Shown: positions 49,051 through 61,132, numbered from the stretch's first letter. The stretch is DNA of 64,000 bases from Cunninghamella blakesleeana (GCA_017871115.1 JAFCIZ010000006.1:3844001-3908000); one strand, 5' to 3'. Program-made: numbers and translations. The notes: generated by a model from the letters alone, not told the origin.

Positions 49051-50965
49051 TTAAGCATCATAGATTTTAAGTTCCTTGTTCTTATTTCCTTTCTTGATAC
49101 CAAAACCAATACGGTTATGTAAAGGATCAAAGACGGTATAGAAGGGAGTAGTGAAAGGAGTACCCAAGATCCAATTGGTTTCAGAAGCACCTTTAGCAAG
49201 AAGGACTTCACAACAATCACGGTCAAGATCTTTAACGCGAGTCCAGTAGCTAGCAGGAATTTGAATGATTTTATTATCCAAAGTGATTTTAAGAACAGGT
49301 AAATTCTTAACTTCAGAACATTTAACACTATAAGTACCAGACTTTCTATAGAATTTACCACCATAAGTCTTTTGGAATTGTTCAGCTTGGGATTTAGGCA
49401 TAACAATATAAGGAGAGGAAGTACTAATGGCAGCAACAGCACCTTCAGCTTGAGGCATGATCAATTGTTTACCAATCTTGGCACGGTTAATTTCAATATC
49501 GAATCCACGAGCTTTACCTTCTTTAGCTTCAGCCATGGGTAAATAGTTAATATCACCTTCTACAATACCAGGCATAACACCACCGATGATTAAGTAACCA
49601 TCGTTTTCATCTTTTTTGTTGTGACGTTTTTCTAATTGATCACGTTTAGAGAAGCCGAAACCGAAACCACCAGAGCTGACTTCGCCGTTACCAGGACTAG
49701 TGGTTCCTGGGTTAGTGGTTCCTGGGTTAGTAGTTCCTGGGTTGGTGGTGCCAGGATTGGTGGTGCCAGGATTGGTTGTAGTAGAGTTGTTGTTACCACC
49801 AGTAGGAGGTAAAGTACCACCATTACCAGGATTGGTAGTGCCAGGATTACCAGTGTTACCACCGTTATTACCACCAGTAGGAGGTAAAGTACCACCGTTA
49901 CCGCCACCGTTTTGGTCAAAACCTGAACCGTTATCGGTTACATAAATACCAGTAGCAGAAGAACCGGTTTGACCTTGTTGGTAAGCATTACCAACATAAC
50001 CAGAGCTACCAGTTAATTCACGTTTTTGCCAATTGGCAGCAGGAGCTAAAGATAATTTATGGGCATTTAAATCTACATCAGGACCAATACCGAAATGACC
50101 ATCAAAACCATGATCAAAACCAGTCATACGATAAGCAGCACCGAAAGGTAAACGGTCTATTTTAGATTTACCAAAGGACAAGGTATCATAAATTACGTGA
50201 GTATCGACACAGCTAGCACCATATTTAACAGAGAATTTTTGTCCAGTAGGTTCACTGGTTTTGGAACTAATAGTAGAATAAGAAGTACGACCAAGACAAT
50301 TTTCGGTTTTACACTAGATAATAAGAAAGAGATATGATTTAGTATACTTGATTTAATCATCTATGTACATGTATGTAGATATATATGAAGAAAATAATTG
50401 AAAAAAAAAAAACTTACTCTGTAACCTCTAACCCAAGAATAACCGGATGCTAAATAAAAAGAATAGAAAAAAGAAAAAAAAAAATGAGTTTTCTATTTCA
50501 TTTATATCAAAATATTATTTCTGTATGTATGATAATGATGATGTGTTTTTTTTTTAAAAAAAAAAAGAAAAAGAAAAATAAACATACAAGAATCCATTAC
50601 AACAGTAAGGTTTTGAGGAGGGGTACCAATTTGAAGTGTACTAACAAACTATTCAATAATAATAATAATAATAATAATAATTATATATATATATATATAT
50701 AAATATATATAAAAAAAAAAAAAGGGACAAAGGAGGTTAAAAAAAAATAAAATAAAAAGGGTATATAAAATATGTTGACTACTATTGTTTTTTATTTTAT
50801 TATATATTTCTTTACCAAACCGTTATCTAATTTTTTAAGGCCGGTAGCAAAAACGCCATCATTATTAGTACGACGTTCTAAAGGATTAGGAATGGGTTCA
50901 GCTGATGATACAGAAGAGATGACAAGTTGAGCAATGGCTGCAAGACAAAGGAAAGTTGAACGCAT
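49051..50965 (-). CDS. secreted pepsin-like (A1 family) protein with degenerate catalytic sites
   Basis: Minus-strand exons 50965-50816, 50648-50588, 50449-50418 and 50313-49051; 501 residues. Signal peptide MRSTFLCLAAIAQLVISSVS. A1-family landmarks: FVSTLQIGTPPQNLTVVMDS (N-terminal lobe), KFSVKYGASCVD, FDGHFGIGPD, GYLIIGGV, and NWILGTPFTTPFYTVFDP with RIGFG near the C-terminus. The first active-site motif, normally DTG, reads D-S-S across intron 2 (VVMDSSSGYSWVRG). The second, normally DTGTS, reads STSS (AAISTSSPYIVMP), so the second catalytic Asp is gone. Proteolysis is unlikely: a pseudoprotease, perhaps wall-bound or carbohydrate-binding. A Gly/Asn/Pro/Thr-rich insert with TTNPG repeats (about 49700-49900) interrupts the domain. 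Codons are C-rich, suggesting high expression. Confidence 0.85.
49690..49905 (-). repeat. coding tandem repeat TTNPG / GGNTGNPG in the pepsin-like gene
   Basis: Period-15 units encoding Thr-Thr-Asn-Pro-Gly (about five in a row), flanked by two copies of a longer GGTLPPTGGNN unit. It sits in the middle of the protein and looks like a wall-type flexible stalk. Confidence 0.85.
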
Positions 50966-52646
50966 ATTATATATATATTTATAAAAACGATTGAGTTGTG
51001 TTGGGTTTAATTTTTTTTAAAATATGTTGTTACAAAATATGTGTTGTTACAAAAAGGAATTAATGGTAAAATATGGAAAAGAAAGAGAATAACAATTAAG
51101 AGTAAAATACGATTGCTATTTTGTTATTCACTTCTTTAAATTGTTGTTAAAAAAAATAGATGTTGTTTTGACAACTCTTTTTTATTATATAATGATTCCT
51201 CTGTTGTATTTGTTGAGTAAAAAAAAGTCGTAAGTTATCTAATTCTTTTTTTTTATTATTGTTGATTGTTTTTCCTCTAAATGTAAATGGTTAAGAAAGA
51301 CAAATAAAAAAAAAAAAAAAAGAAAAAGAAGGTGTATATAAAATAACCAGCTGATATATATAAAAAAAAGGACAAAGAAAGAAAAAGTGAAGAAAAGAAG
51401 AAAAAGAAAGAAAATAATAAAAAGGAGCAAACTATGAAATAAAAAAAGGAAATGTAAATTGAAGGAGTTTGAAAGATATATACATGATTGGCTGAACTTT
51501 GAGGACAAAACTAATTAAACTCGGAGTTTAGAATAATAATAATAATAAATAAATTATTTATACACATTTTATATATAAAAATGAACAAATCGAATCAAGG
51601 GGAATCATCATCAAAAAAATATAACACTTTTTACTATTTTTATAATCTAGTATTTAAGTCTATTTCTCTCTTTCATTTTTTTTTTTTTAATAAATAAAAA
51701 AGTCATCTTTTTCATTTTATCTATTTTTAAAGTAGTAAATGGATGATGATAAAAAGTAAAAATAAAATAAAAAAAATTTTTTATACCTCTGAATTAAATC
51801 TCAGTACATAAAATAGCTTTTTTTTATTAATACATAAATATATCTATCTACGTATATATGTATTTATATTATTATGTAGATATGTACACACATACATACA
51901 TACATACACACATACACACACACACACATATATATATAAATGATAATAAAGTTTTTTATATCATGGCTGTAAAAAGAAAGAAAGAATGACATACTTAATT
52001 ATTTTCATTTATTTATTTCATATCAAAATGTTCTATATTCTATTTTTTTGATGGTTCTCGAACTTTGTATCACCATTCCTACTCTTTCTCTGAAGTTAAA
52101 CTCGCTTTGGCCCTTATAGTTTTTTTGTAGGAACCAAAAATAGTATTCCTTTTCTTTTTTTCTTTTTTACTTGTTACAAAACTTTTTTTAGTTAAAACTA
52201 AACTAAAAAAAAAAACTTGGCTATTTTTTTTTTTTTTCCCAGTTCCCCTAAAAAAATAAAAATAAAAAATGGACCCAAGTAAAAGAATCATCCTTCATCC
52301 ACAACAAAGCTTAAATAATAAAAACAAAAAACTATCGATGGTTTAAGGGTACCTTATTTATATATCATTATTTATTATTTATTTATTTATTTATTTATTA
52401 TTATTATTATTATATTTATTTTATTATTATATATTTAATAATAACATATAATGCTGGATCTCATTGAACCTAACTCGATTTGGTAACCTAGTCAATCTTT
52501 TTTTTTAAAATAAAAAGAGGCAGGTCCTAAAAAGTAAATTGTCTAGTTCTTTTTTTGTAAAAATATAAATATGAATATATAGATTTATATATATATAAAA
52601 TCTATTGTTGAATAACCTTGAAATTTTCGAGATCTCGGCGAGATTC

Positions 52647-52677
<31 letters not shown>

Positions 52678-53452
52678 AGAGAAAATTACAACGTTTGGTT
52701 AAAAAGATGATGTCATGCGTTTCTCTCCTCTCTTTTTTATTTATTTTCTGCATAAAAATATCCCTTTTATAAAAAAAAAAGATCGACTTGTCTCTAGTTT
52801 TTTTTTTAAGAAAAAAAACCCACTTTATTACGTATCATTCTTTCTTTCTTTTCTTTTTTTACAAGAGAAAATAAAAAAAATGCTGGTAGATCGTCCGTTT
52901 TATCAAATAAATAATAATCATAATCCAAAATCTCTCACTTTTCTTCATTTTTCATTAGATAATAAATTGTTTGTACCGAAGAATAGCGAGAGAATGGGAC
53001 TAATTTATTTTTAGAAAATAATCAATTTACTATATTAATTCAATAGTTGCCTTAATTGTTTTTTTACTCTTTTAAAAAACCTAGATTATTTAATATTGTT
53101 ACTCTATTTAATATAATTCTTATTTTATCACTCATTTTAATTTTTAATGATAGTGATTGTTACTTCCACCAGCGTTATCTTCTTTCCTTTCTTTTTTTTA
53201 TATAAAGTTTATTATTATTATTATTATTGAAAATAATAATAATAATAAATAAATAAAGGAAAATACGTATTACCTTCTTATTATTATATAATATCAAATA
53301 AATTATATTACCAAGCCTTATTGTTTCAGAATACATATTTATACAACCGTGGACTACTAAAAATATGCACTTTTTTTTCTTGATTTTTTGATTATGTAGA
53401 TGGTGAAAATGATAAAGGCGCCTTTCTAATATTTTTTTTTTACATACATTCT
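50966..53452. other. 2.5 kb intergenic, no gene seen
   Basis: AT-rich. A purine-rich block at 51360-51440, a CA/TACA dinucleotide block at 51889-51935, a TTTA repeat at about 52377-52403 and T/A runs near 52648-52675. ORFs at 52715-53014 (plus), 52505-52753 and 53175-53456 (minus) are low-complexity and not supported. Confidence 0.5.
51889..51935 (+). repeat. CA/TACA simple repeat
   Basis: ACACATACATACATACACACA-type dinucleotide and tetranucleotide block, ending in a TA run. Confidence 0.85.
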
Positions 53453-53560
53453 TCATTTATCTTCATAATCTTTATAACGTTGTAAAAGTAAACTTTTTCT
53501 TGCTTCATCCCTTAAAATGGTAGAAATGATAGAAAATAAAATATGTAAGAAGCAATACAT
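53453..53560 (-). CDS. possible 35-residue small protein
   Basis: Minus-strand ATG at 53560 to TGA at 53453. The first half is hydrophobic (MYCFLHILFSIISTIL), the second charged and amphipathic (RDEARKSLLLQRYKDYEDK), which reads like a short membrane-anchored peptide and unlike the low-complexity ORFs nearby. It lies 250 bp downstream of the ARP6 stop on the same strand. Alternatively only the charged half is the last exon of an unrecognised gene, with an acceptor just before GGATGAAGC. A second short ORF start at 53710 (MEKKHKAHCLIC) lies upstream, but I could not join the two in frame. No family recognised. Confidence 0.35.
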   Translation of the reverse strand: MYCFLHILFSIISTILRDEARKSLLLQRYKDYEDK

Positions 53561-53807
53561 GATGGGTGAAGAATACTTTTTATGTATATATATTTATTAA
53601 AATTTATCGAAAATAATAATGATAATGATAATAAATGTAATAAAAAAAAAAAAAATCCCCCCACTAGCCACAATACAAATTAAACAATGTGCCTTATGTT
53701 TTTTTTCCATATAAAGATTTTTTTTTTTTAAAAAAAATAAAAATAAACCCTTTTAATTATAATTATTATAATTATTATAATTGTTTATTGTTTATTTATC
53801 ATTTATT

Positions 53808-55914
53808 TCAATAACCAAATTTCCTTTTACATATATCGCTACCATATTCCAAATATTCTTCTCTACTCACAAATAACTTTTGTAAATCCGATTTGCCTAA
53901 ACTTGTCATCATTTTCTGTCCTCCTGTCCAAGCAGCTATGGTGGGACTATAATTAATATATAATATAAAGTAATTAAGTTAATTAATTAAGAAAAGATAG
54001 AGTGATCAATTATTATAAAGATTAAAACTTTACTCATCAGGTACGGTTACTCTAAATTCATAATCTGTTGGTATTATTTGTCTTAATTCTTTTTCACTAT
54101 TCAGCAAATAAATAAATAAATAATAATTGCTTGTTAATAATCATCTTTCCATCTTCTTCTTTTATGCCACTTACATCCTTTGTCGGTAACCTGGTATATG
54201 TGCATTACCACCAACCAATATAATATTAGCATATAGTAAACCATGTAAGGAAGGATCACATTGTTCAACGCTTTGTATAATCGTTTCAGGAATCCCAGCT
54301 TGATTCATACCAATATCGGATGGGTGCATTAAGATTTCAGGTATCATGAATCGTTCATTGTTCATTAATAATACTTGTTGATCAGCCATCCTTTTATCCT
54401 CTTCTTCTTCTTCATCATCGTTCGCACGTCTTTTCTTTTTTTTCTGTTTTTGTAATGTAAGTGGTGTAGTCCTGACATGTCCTTTCACTGTAGTTGTAAA
54501 ATCTGGTAATACGTATTCTTGAATGATGGTATTTTTTGGATAAGGTTCTCTAATAATAACAATAATAACAATAATATTAATATATATATGCAAAATAAAA
54601 TAAAGACGACTAAAAGGAATACTCACTTTCGCTCTTGCTCTCACTCTATATACATATTGTTTTTATCCATTCACCATTTTCTATCGCTCTTATTATTATT
54701 ATTATTATTATTATTAATATATACCTAGCAATGGCCAAATCACTCATTATATCTTGGGATATATAGCAACATTCTTCTTTTACATCATTCACAATATATG
54801 TTTCTTCCATCAAATCATATTGTCTATAAAGAATAGTTAAATAAAAATAAACATTGATGTCTATATCAATAAACAACTCACACTCATACACATACATACT
54901 TATATATCTATAGACTATAATATAAAATCATCATGCTTCATTACCTAAAAGACACTGTTTCTTTTAAATGATTCGTTAATAATTTCCCACCTACATCAAT
55001 TCTAACATTTGATATAAAAAAATAAATAAATAAATAAAATAAAAACCATAGATTGAATGTGATCCTCCCTTTTTATATATTATTTACCTTTTTATAGCTT
55101 TTGTAATTGGTTTTCTTTTTAAAAATGGAACAATGTGTGTAAACGAATATCCAGAATCCACTACCACACAGCAATCTGCTACAGTGTCGTGAGAATGATC
55201 TGTACCAAACAAATAATGCCAATCATTATAAACGCATAATTGAGGTGCCAAAGTACGATAACAGGAGCTCACTTGATACTCTTCAAATATAATTTGATTA
55301 TAAGCTTCTTGAATCGAAGATAAATTAAATAGAGGTTCCGTGATAATCAATTGTGTATCTGCTGGTTCTACTTTTAAAACGTGTTTATAAACGCGATCCC
55401 ATATAGTCCTTTCTAGTCCCCAATTTGTTAAATAACCCTATTTTGTGCATATATGTTATAGCTGTTATGATTAGTATTGATATTCTGCTTATATTTGTAT
55501 GTCTATCTGTCTGTCTGTCTGTCTGTATATATATATATATATCTATCATAATAAACCTCTTTTCCTATATCTATATCTATATTTTATTATTATTATTTTA
55601 CTTTTTTACTTTTTCAAAAGCAAGTCGATAATATAACGAAGAAAAGTCGGTACATTCACTTAGCTGATCAGCAATATAATAGCGTTTATCATTTACTCCA
55701 TCATTTTTTCCACGTACAACAATATTAGGTACAACTCTATTTCAGATATATATAATGCGTATACGTATATAAATTAAAAATAAGTTGTATTTATATAAAT
55801 CATACATAATAATAATATTCATATAAATCTTTTTCTTTACTTTGGTTGACGATGTTGAACTAAGCCTACTTTAATACTTGAAGCACCATTATCAAATATT
55901 ATAGTTTTAGTCAT
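53808..55914 (-). CDS. ARP6: actin-related protein 6 (SWR1/SRCAP complex)
   Basis: Eight minus-strand exons: 55914-55841, 55736-55610, 55437-55088, 55001-54945, 54823-54725, 54549-54175, 54096-54034 and 53946-53808; 427 residues. Actin fold: N-terminal phosphate loop TIIFDNGASSIKVGLVQH, then GLERTIWDRVYKHVL, LIITEPLFNLSSIQEAYNQI, FEEYQVSSCYR, the second phosphate region VVVDSGYSFTHIVPF, and IDVGGKLLTNHLKETVSF. ARP6-specific parts: YDLMEETYIVNDVKEECCYI, an insert with basic and acidic runs (KKKKRR, DEEEEEDKR), IVLVGGN-like IILVGGNAHIPGYRQR, and DPTIAAWTGG near the end. Arp6 belongs to the nuclear SWR1/SRCAP chromatin remodeller that deposits H2A.Z. Length is typical. Confidence 0.95.
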
Positions 55915-56790
55915 TGCTATAATAGAAAAATTAAAGAACAGGGTAAAAAAAAGTTTTTGCTTATTTTTGAAAATTTTGATCATTTTTTTAAAACTCCACT
56001 ACATTCTAACTAGCTGTCTATCCTTTTGCATTGATTCTTTTATTTTTTTAAAATAAAAAAGGATGAAGAATACATATATTGTTTTGTTTTGTTTTGTTCA
56101 TCTTTAAGAAATACTATTAAATGTCATTAAATCTATTTATAAATAACGTATTTTTTTGGTTTAATATGGATTTTATTTACATATTTTTTTCTTTTTCTTT
56201 TTCTTGTCGTATATTATAAAATGCTAAATAACTACCCATTCATTCATTGTTTTTAAAGCGTTTTTTTTATAATACAACAAATCAATACTCACTGAACGCA
56301 ATAAACAAAATAATAATAATAATATATTTAAATAATGCTAATAGTCAATAAAAATAAAACACCATCCTCTTTTATATTTATTCTCCTCTTTTTTTTTTTT
56401 CTTTATTGGTGATGATTTTTAATCCATTATGCTTCCATCAACACTATATGCAATATTGTCAATATATTTAAAATTATCAAATATATTGCCAATGTCTTTC
56501 AATTAACCCTCCGTCATAAATTTGGATATTCCACACAATCATTTCACAGAATATTAAAAAGACCTTTTCATTTTTAATTTAATTATAATAAATAAATATA
56601 AACAGTCTTTTAGTTATATTTATTCGAGTAACTTTTTTTTTTATCCTCCTATAATGCGATTTTTATTGATATTATTTATTATATAATGATTACTGGTAAA
56701 AAATTGAATAGAAAATAAAATGATGATGATTAATAAAAATGCATGGTATAACTGAAAATAGTTAAAAAGTCTCGTATAATATAGAGATGG
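55915..56790. other. intergenic, no gene seen
   Basis: Upstream region of ARP6 and 3' side of ACR3 (both minus). AT-rich with pyrimidine stretches and no coding exon. Confidence 0.55.
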
Positions 56791-58510
56791 TTATTGCTTT
56801 TCTTCTTCATCTACTGCAGGTTTTTTCCAATTAAGTTTACGCTTGAATAAAAGTGCTACATGTACAAGAATAAGCAACACTAAATGAATTTAAATAGAAT
56901 ATAACACAATGCAAAATGAGTAATATATATCTTTATGTAAATGTACCTTTATCTTTCTCATCTTCCTTTTTCTTTCCTTTCCTTTCACATTTTATTATTA
57001 TTATTATTTTTAATACCTGGGACCTCAATAAGTGGACCAATTGTAGCAGCTAAAGCTTGCTCAGATCCAATTCCATAAGTTCCAATGGCTACAGCAATAG
57101 CCAATTCAAAATTATTACTACCGGCTGTAAAAGATTGAGTGACAATTAATGCATAATCTACTCCCGCTGCTTTCAAGATAAAGAAGGTCAAGAAAAACAT
57201 TATGGTGAAATAAACAAAAAGAGGGACAGCTACACGGCAGACAGAACCAATATTTTCAATAATATGATGGCCTTGATTAGCAAACATGACAATGATAGTA
57301 TAAATCAAACCAATTAAAGCCAAAGGGCCAAAATGAGGTAAAAATACATGATCATACCAGCTAGCGCCTTTTAATTTACGAAGACTGAAACGAGTAATCA
57401 CACCAGCTAATAAAGGAATTCCTAAATAAATCAAGACTGATTGGGCCACTGGCCAAACAAGATTTTGCATATCAGCATCATTGGATGAAGCAGCACCAAA
57501 CCAACTAGGAACCACATTAATAAATAAAACAGCATAAGGAGAAAACAATGCGATTTGTAAAATGGAATTAATAGCCACTAAAATAGCACAGTAATTAGGA
57601 TCCCCACCTGCCAATTGATTCCAAATCATAACCATTGCTATACATCTTGCGATCCCTACCATAATTACACCAGTGCGGAACCCAGGTAAATCAGGTAATG
57701 TAGCCCAGGCCAATGCCGTCATCACAATAGGGCCAATGATCCAATTTAATACTAAAGAAATCAAAATTTGGATCCAAACATGACGGTCAGATAATATCGT
57801 GGGTAACTGTTCATATTGTACCTTACAAAGGACAGGATACATCATTACTAGCAATCCAATAGCTATAGGTACAGACACTGATCCAAATTGAACAGTTTCA
57901 AAAGAATGTTGTACGTTAGGAGCAAAATAGCCTATGATAACACCAATAATCATTGCTAATAAGATCCACACTACTAAAAATCTGTCTAATATACCAAGCT
58001 GTTTTACTAACCCTAATAAAATGAAATAGTATATATAAAATCATGTCAGTGCTATGTTTTCTTTTTAAAAACCTTATTGTTATTAGTACTACTGTTATTA
58101 ATATTGTCATTATTATTGTTGTTGCTGCTGTTGCTGTTCTTTTTAAAAATATTCCTCATTTACTTTTTGTTAAAAGCTATATATATATATACTTTCTCTC
58201 CTTTTTTTTTTTATTATTTTTTAAAAAAAGGCAGCATCATTCTTTTTCTTTCGTTATTATTATTATTATATTATATATATAGAATATGATATTTACCAGT
58301 AGGCTTTGTAGGCGAAGAGATGTTAATCATAGCTTGGTAATCGGCAGGTCTTTTTATACAATAATCGAATTTACAGTCGTCTGTTATATAACATACTTCT
58401 TGAGCTGGCGATGGTGAATGTTCTACAGTTTGTTTAGGTTTTTCATTACTACACTTTGATGAATTACAATTGTTAGTATTAGATTTATTGCACGAAGTCG
58501 TCAAAGTCAT
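56791..58510 (-). CDS. ACR3: arsenite efflux transporter ACR3
   Basis: Minus-strand exons 58510-58297, 58012-57017 and 56879-56791; 432 residues. An ACR3/BART-superfamily carrier that exports arsenite across the plasma membrane using the proton gradient. Exon 2 encodes about ten membrane helices: VVWILLAMIIGVIIGYFAPN, VPIAIGLLVMMYPVLCKVQY, WIQILISLVLNWIIGPIVMT, GVIMVGIARCIAMVMIWNQL (the conserved Cys lies in IARCIAMV), then the AGSNNFELAIAVAIGTYG signature and GPLIEVPG before the last helix in exon 3. The about 75-residue cytosolic N-terminus has six cysteines in its first 51 residues (positions 7, 15, 20, 40, 46, 51), more than I would expect for ACR3. No arsenic operon-type neighbours are present (no arsenate reductase or regulator). 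Confidence 0.95.
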
Positions 58511-58635
58511 GTTAGACTTTTTATATTATTTTCAAAAAAAAAAATAAAGAAAAAATTGGATTTACTATCAAAAAAAAAAAAAATTTATAGTTCTGACTCT
58601 AAAAAAATTACAAAAACGTTTTATTTTTATTTTAT

Positions 58636-58666
<31 letters not shown>

Positions 58667-59192
58667 ATTTGAAAAAATAAAACTATTTCACACATAATTA
58701 TAATCAATTATATATTATTTCCTAATCTTTTAATATTATTTTTTTTTATATTTTTGGGTAATTAAAACGATAACAAAATTAATAGAATTATTAGATACAA
58801 AGAACTAAGATGATCGATGCCTATAACCATATATGGTAGGGGTAGAGTAATACAAACTGATGAAACTCTTCACACAAAATAATACTAAAGCATATATATT
58901 TTACTATATTGATTTGAATGTTTCATTTAGTTATAATAATATAATACTTAATGATGATATATAAATTTTAAATTTAAAAAAGCTGGTAAATTTGCTAGCA
59001 TTATCCTCTTCTAATAACATATATTGATATTGCTATTTCATCAGAAATTTATATTTATAGATCATAACTGATCTTTAAAGAGGTGCATAAAAAATGGGTA
59101 TATCGAGGTGTAATTATGTTATAAATATATATTTGAATGGTATTCCTGTTTTTAATTTAAAATGTGATATTTTCTAATTGTTCAATCTATTA
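58511..59192. other. intergenic, no gene seen
   Basis: AT-rich; TA runs near 58638-58670. No coding exon. Confidence 0.5.
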
Positions 59193-59483
59193 ATGAATAA
59201 ACTAAAAAAAAGTATGATTTTTTTTACTTTATTATTATTCGGTTGTGTTTCTTTGTTTACGGTGATGGTTAGCTGGATATCATCGTATACTATATCTATT
59301 TCTACTAGTATTTTATTATTATTTCTTGGTCAAGCATTACCGTATTATTATCGTTATTATGAAAGAGAAGGATATAATTATAAACGATTGTTTATATATT
59401 TATATATATCGAATTCAATGCGTCTAAATTTGCTGAATTTTTTCCTGGACAAGTTTGATGAAAACCAGGTATATATTCTCTAG
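59193..59483 (+). CDS. possible small membrane protein
   Basis: ORF of 96 residues from the ATG at 59193. The first 55 residues are strongly hydrophobic (MIFFTLLLFGCVSLFTVMVS, SISTSILLLFLGQ), suggesting two membrane segments. The rest is Tyr/Arg-rich (PYYYRYYEREGYNYKR) and ends LDKFDENQVYIL. Just before the stop, a possible splice donor (CAG then GTATAT) would allow a second exon, but I found no convincing continuation. It lies beside the duplicated QGQ region but shares no clear motif with that family. No known family; it could be chance AT-rich coding. Confidence 0.35.
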   Translation: MNKLKKSMIFFTLLLFGCVSLFTVMVSWISSYTISISTSILLLFLGQALPYYYRYYEREGYNYKRLFIYLYISNSMRLNLLNFFLDKFDENQVYIL

Positions 59484-60623
59484 ATGTACAAATCGCTTTT
59501 TATACCTTCCTATTAATTTTTTTTTAAAAAAAAATATTCCTTGCATGAACTTGTTGGTTGACCGGCTGGAATAACTTCAATTTGTAAATATAATATACAT
59601 TAATAAATCTAATTTACGATAATAAATTAATTCCTATATGTATACGCTGGTTATTATCACATTGCCTTTATTTTTTATTTTTTTTTTAAAAAAAGTTTAA
59701 AGTATTAATAATATTCCTATTCATACTCTTATTCTTATCTGACTAGTGTAAAGGAATCTTATATGGGAGCTAGCTCCGGTTGTTTTATTTTATGAGTTGT
59801 CAGTTTCATTGATTAATCCTTCTCATAAAGATAATTAAATAGTATAGTTTATACCATTTTAATAAGTAAAATGAAAGAAAAAAAGTGAAGAGAAAAATAT
59901 TGGACAAAAAGAAGGCTTTGAAAATGTATTTCAACATAAAATTAAAATGGTAACATTACTTTTTTCTTGAAAGTGGCTAAAACTTTATAGAAAATTTGAT
60001 TATTATTTTTGTTTAAAATTATTATTTAAAGGTAATATATATGTATATATAAACGGTAAATAACATAATACTTTTCAAGTTGGCCCTTTATTTTTAATTT
60101 TATTTATTCAAATACTCTATCTTCTAGTATAATGCCTTTATATTCTTTGAGGCACAGCCATCCTTATTTTGTTCCTGGTGAGGCTAATTTTAATCATTTG
60201 CCTTTTATTTTTTCCCATGTTTTTTGGGAGGAGTTTTTTTTTCTGTAATCTATTTTTATGAACTACTTACCTTAAAATATTCCATATTGACTTTGGAAGA
60301 AATTGGGGTAGAACAAGTAGTTCATTGATGCATAATTTGTAAACTTAACGATCGAAAACTACTTTTTACAAAACAAGCAAATGAAGATATTATACTTGGA
60401 CCATTTTTTTTATTCTTAGTTTTCTGGCTGTGCAGAAAACCTTTCCCTCTTTTCCTTTTTTTTTCATTTTGTCACACTTGTTTTGTAGTTAAGATAAAAA
60501 ATAAATAAATTATAAATTCTCTGAAAAAATCATTATCCATTTTTTGTTTTTTTTTTTCTTTTTCTTTCTTCTTTTTTTCCTTTTTTATTTTTAAATCAAT
60601 AATATTAATAAATTACTACTATA
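59484..60623. other. upstream region of QGQ copy 2 (duplicated)
   Basis: Diverged first copy of a tandem duplication whose second copy is about 62050-63011. Matching islands: 59600-59644 with 62058-62102, and 60296-60372 with 62714-62792. Contains the shared QGQ element at 60421-60477. No exon seen. Confidence 0.55.
60421..60477 (+). promoter_or_regulatory. shared bipartite upstream element of the QGQ family, copy 2
   Basis: CTGGCTGTGCAGAAAACC, a pyrimidine spacer, then TTTTGTCACAC. The second box ends 147 nt before the ATG at 60624. Order and spacing match the elements at 62834-62890 and, on the minus strand, 16786-16840. Confidence 0.7.
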
Positions 60624-61019
60624 ATGGGAAGTGAATATCAGGGACAAGGATGGAACCGTATGAGTGCAAGAATGTTTGATGATATTCACCAACAACAACT
60701 TCAACAGCATCACGATTTTCATAACCAACTTCACAATAATATGATGAACGATTTCCATAATGATCCATTCATGTCTTCGACAAACTCACCTCCTTCCTCA
60801 AATAGTTTCTCTATAAAGATTGGAAACTATACTTTTCGGTTATCTTCCTTGGCAGGGTTTTTTGGTATATATTTTCTTTTATGGGTATTTGGATTTGAAG
60901 TTCCATTATTATCTTTTATAGTGTATTATTTTATTATTTTTCCAATGGTTGTGATTGGTTTAATATTGCTATTATTTGGAATTATATGGTTTGCAATTTT
61001 TAGGTCATCAAAACAATAA
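60624..61019 (+). CDS. QGQ-family small membrane protein, copy 2
   Basis: Intronless, 131 residues. The N-terminus MGSEYQGQGWNRMSARMFDD is close to copy 1 on the minus strand at 16250-16636 (same YQGQGWNRMS and FDD), followed by a His/Gln/Asn-rich stretch with QQHHDFHN. A Ser/Pro-rich spacer leads to the hydrophobic C-terminal half: LAGFFGIYFLLWVFGFEVP, then a long stretch IVYYFIIFPMVVIGLILLLF followed by GIIWFAIF and a short basic end (RSSKQ). Two or three membrane segments are likely, with the polar N-terminus on the cytosolic side as there is no signal peptide. The start is fixed by alignment with copy 1 and by the pyrimidine-rich leader. Function unknown. Confidence 0.75.
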   Translation: MGSEYQGQGWNRMSARMFDDIHQQQLQQHHDFHNQLHNNMMNDFHNDPFMSSTNSPPSSNSFSIKIGNYTFRLSSLAGFFGIYFLLWVFGFEVPLLSFIVYYFIIFPMVVIGLILLLFGIIWFAIFRSSKQ

Positions 61020-61132
61020 ATAATATTTAATTTAATAATAACAATAGCTGATAAATAAAATACATACAAACTTGGCCTTTACAGTTTACATTGTTTTCCG
61101 GAAAAAAAAAAACCTTAACAAATGTAGTAATA

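Noticed and set aside
49632..49945. VVPGL/PPLPPL repeat ORF on the plus strand and a Leu/Val-rich one on the minus strand
   Set aside because: Other-frame readings of the TTNPG repeat in the pepsin-like gene.
52505..53456. ORFs at 52505-52753, 52715-53014 and 53175-53456
   Set aside because: Dominated by Lys, Phe and Asn runs from homopolymers; no family resemblance, no splice continuity.
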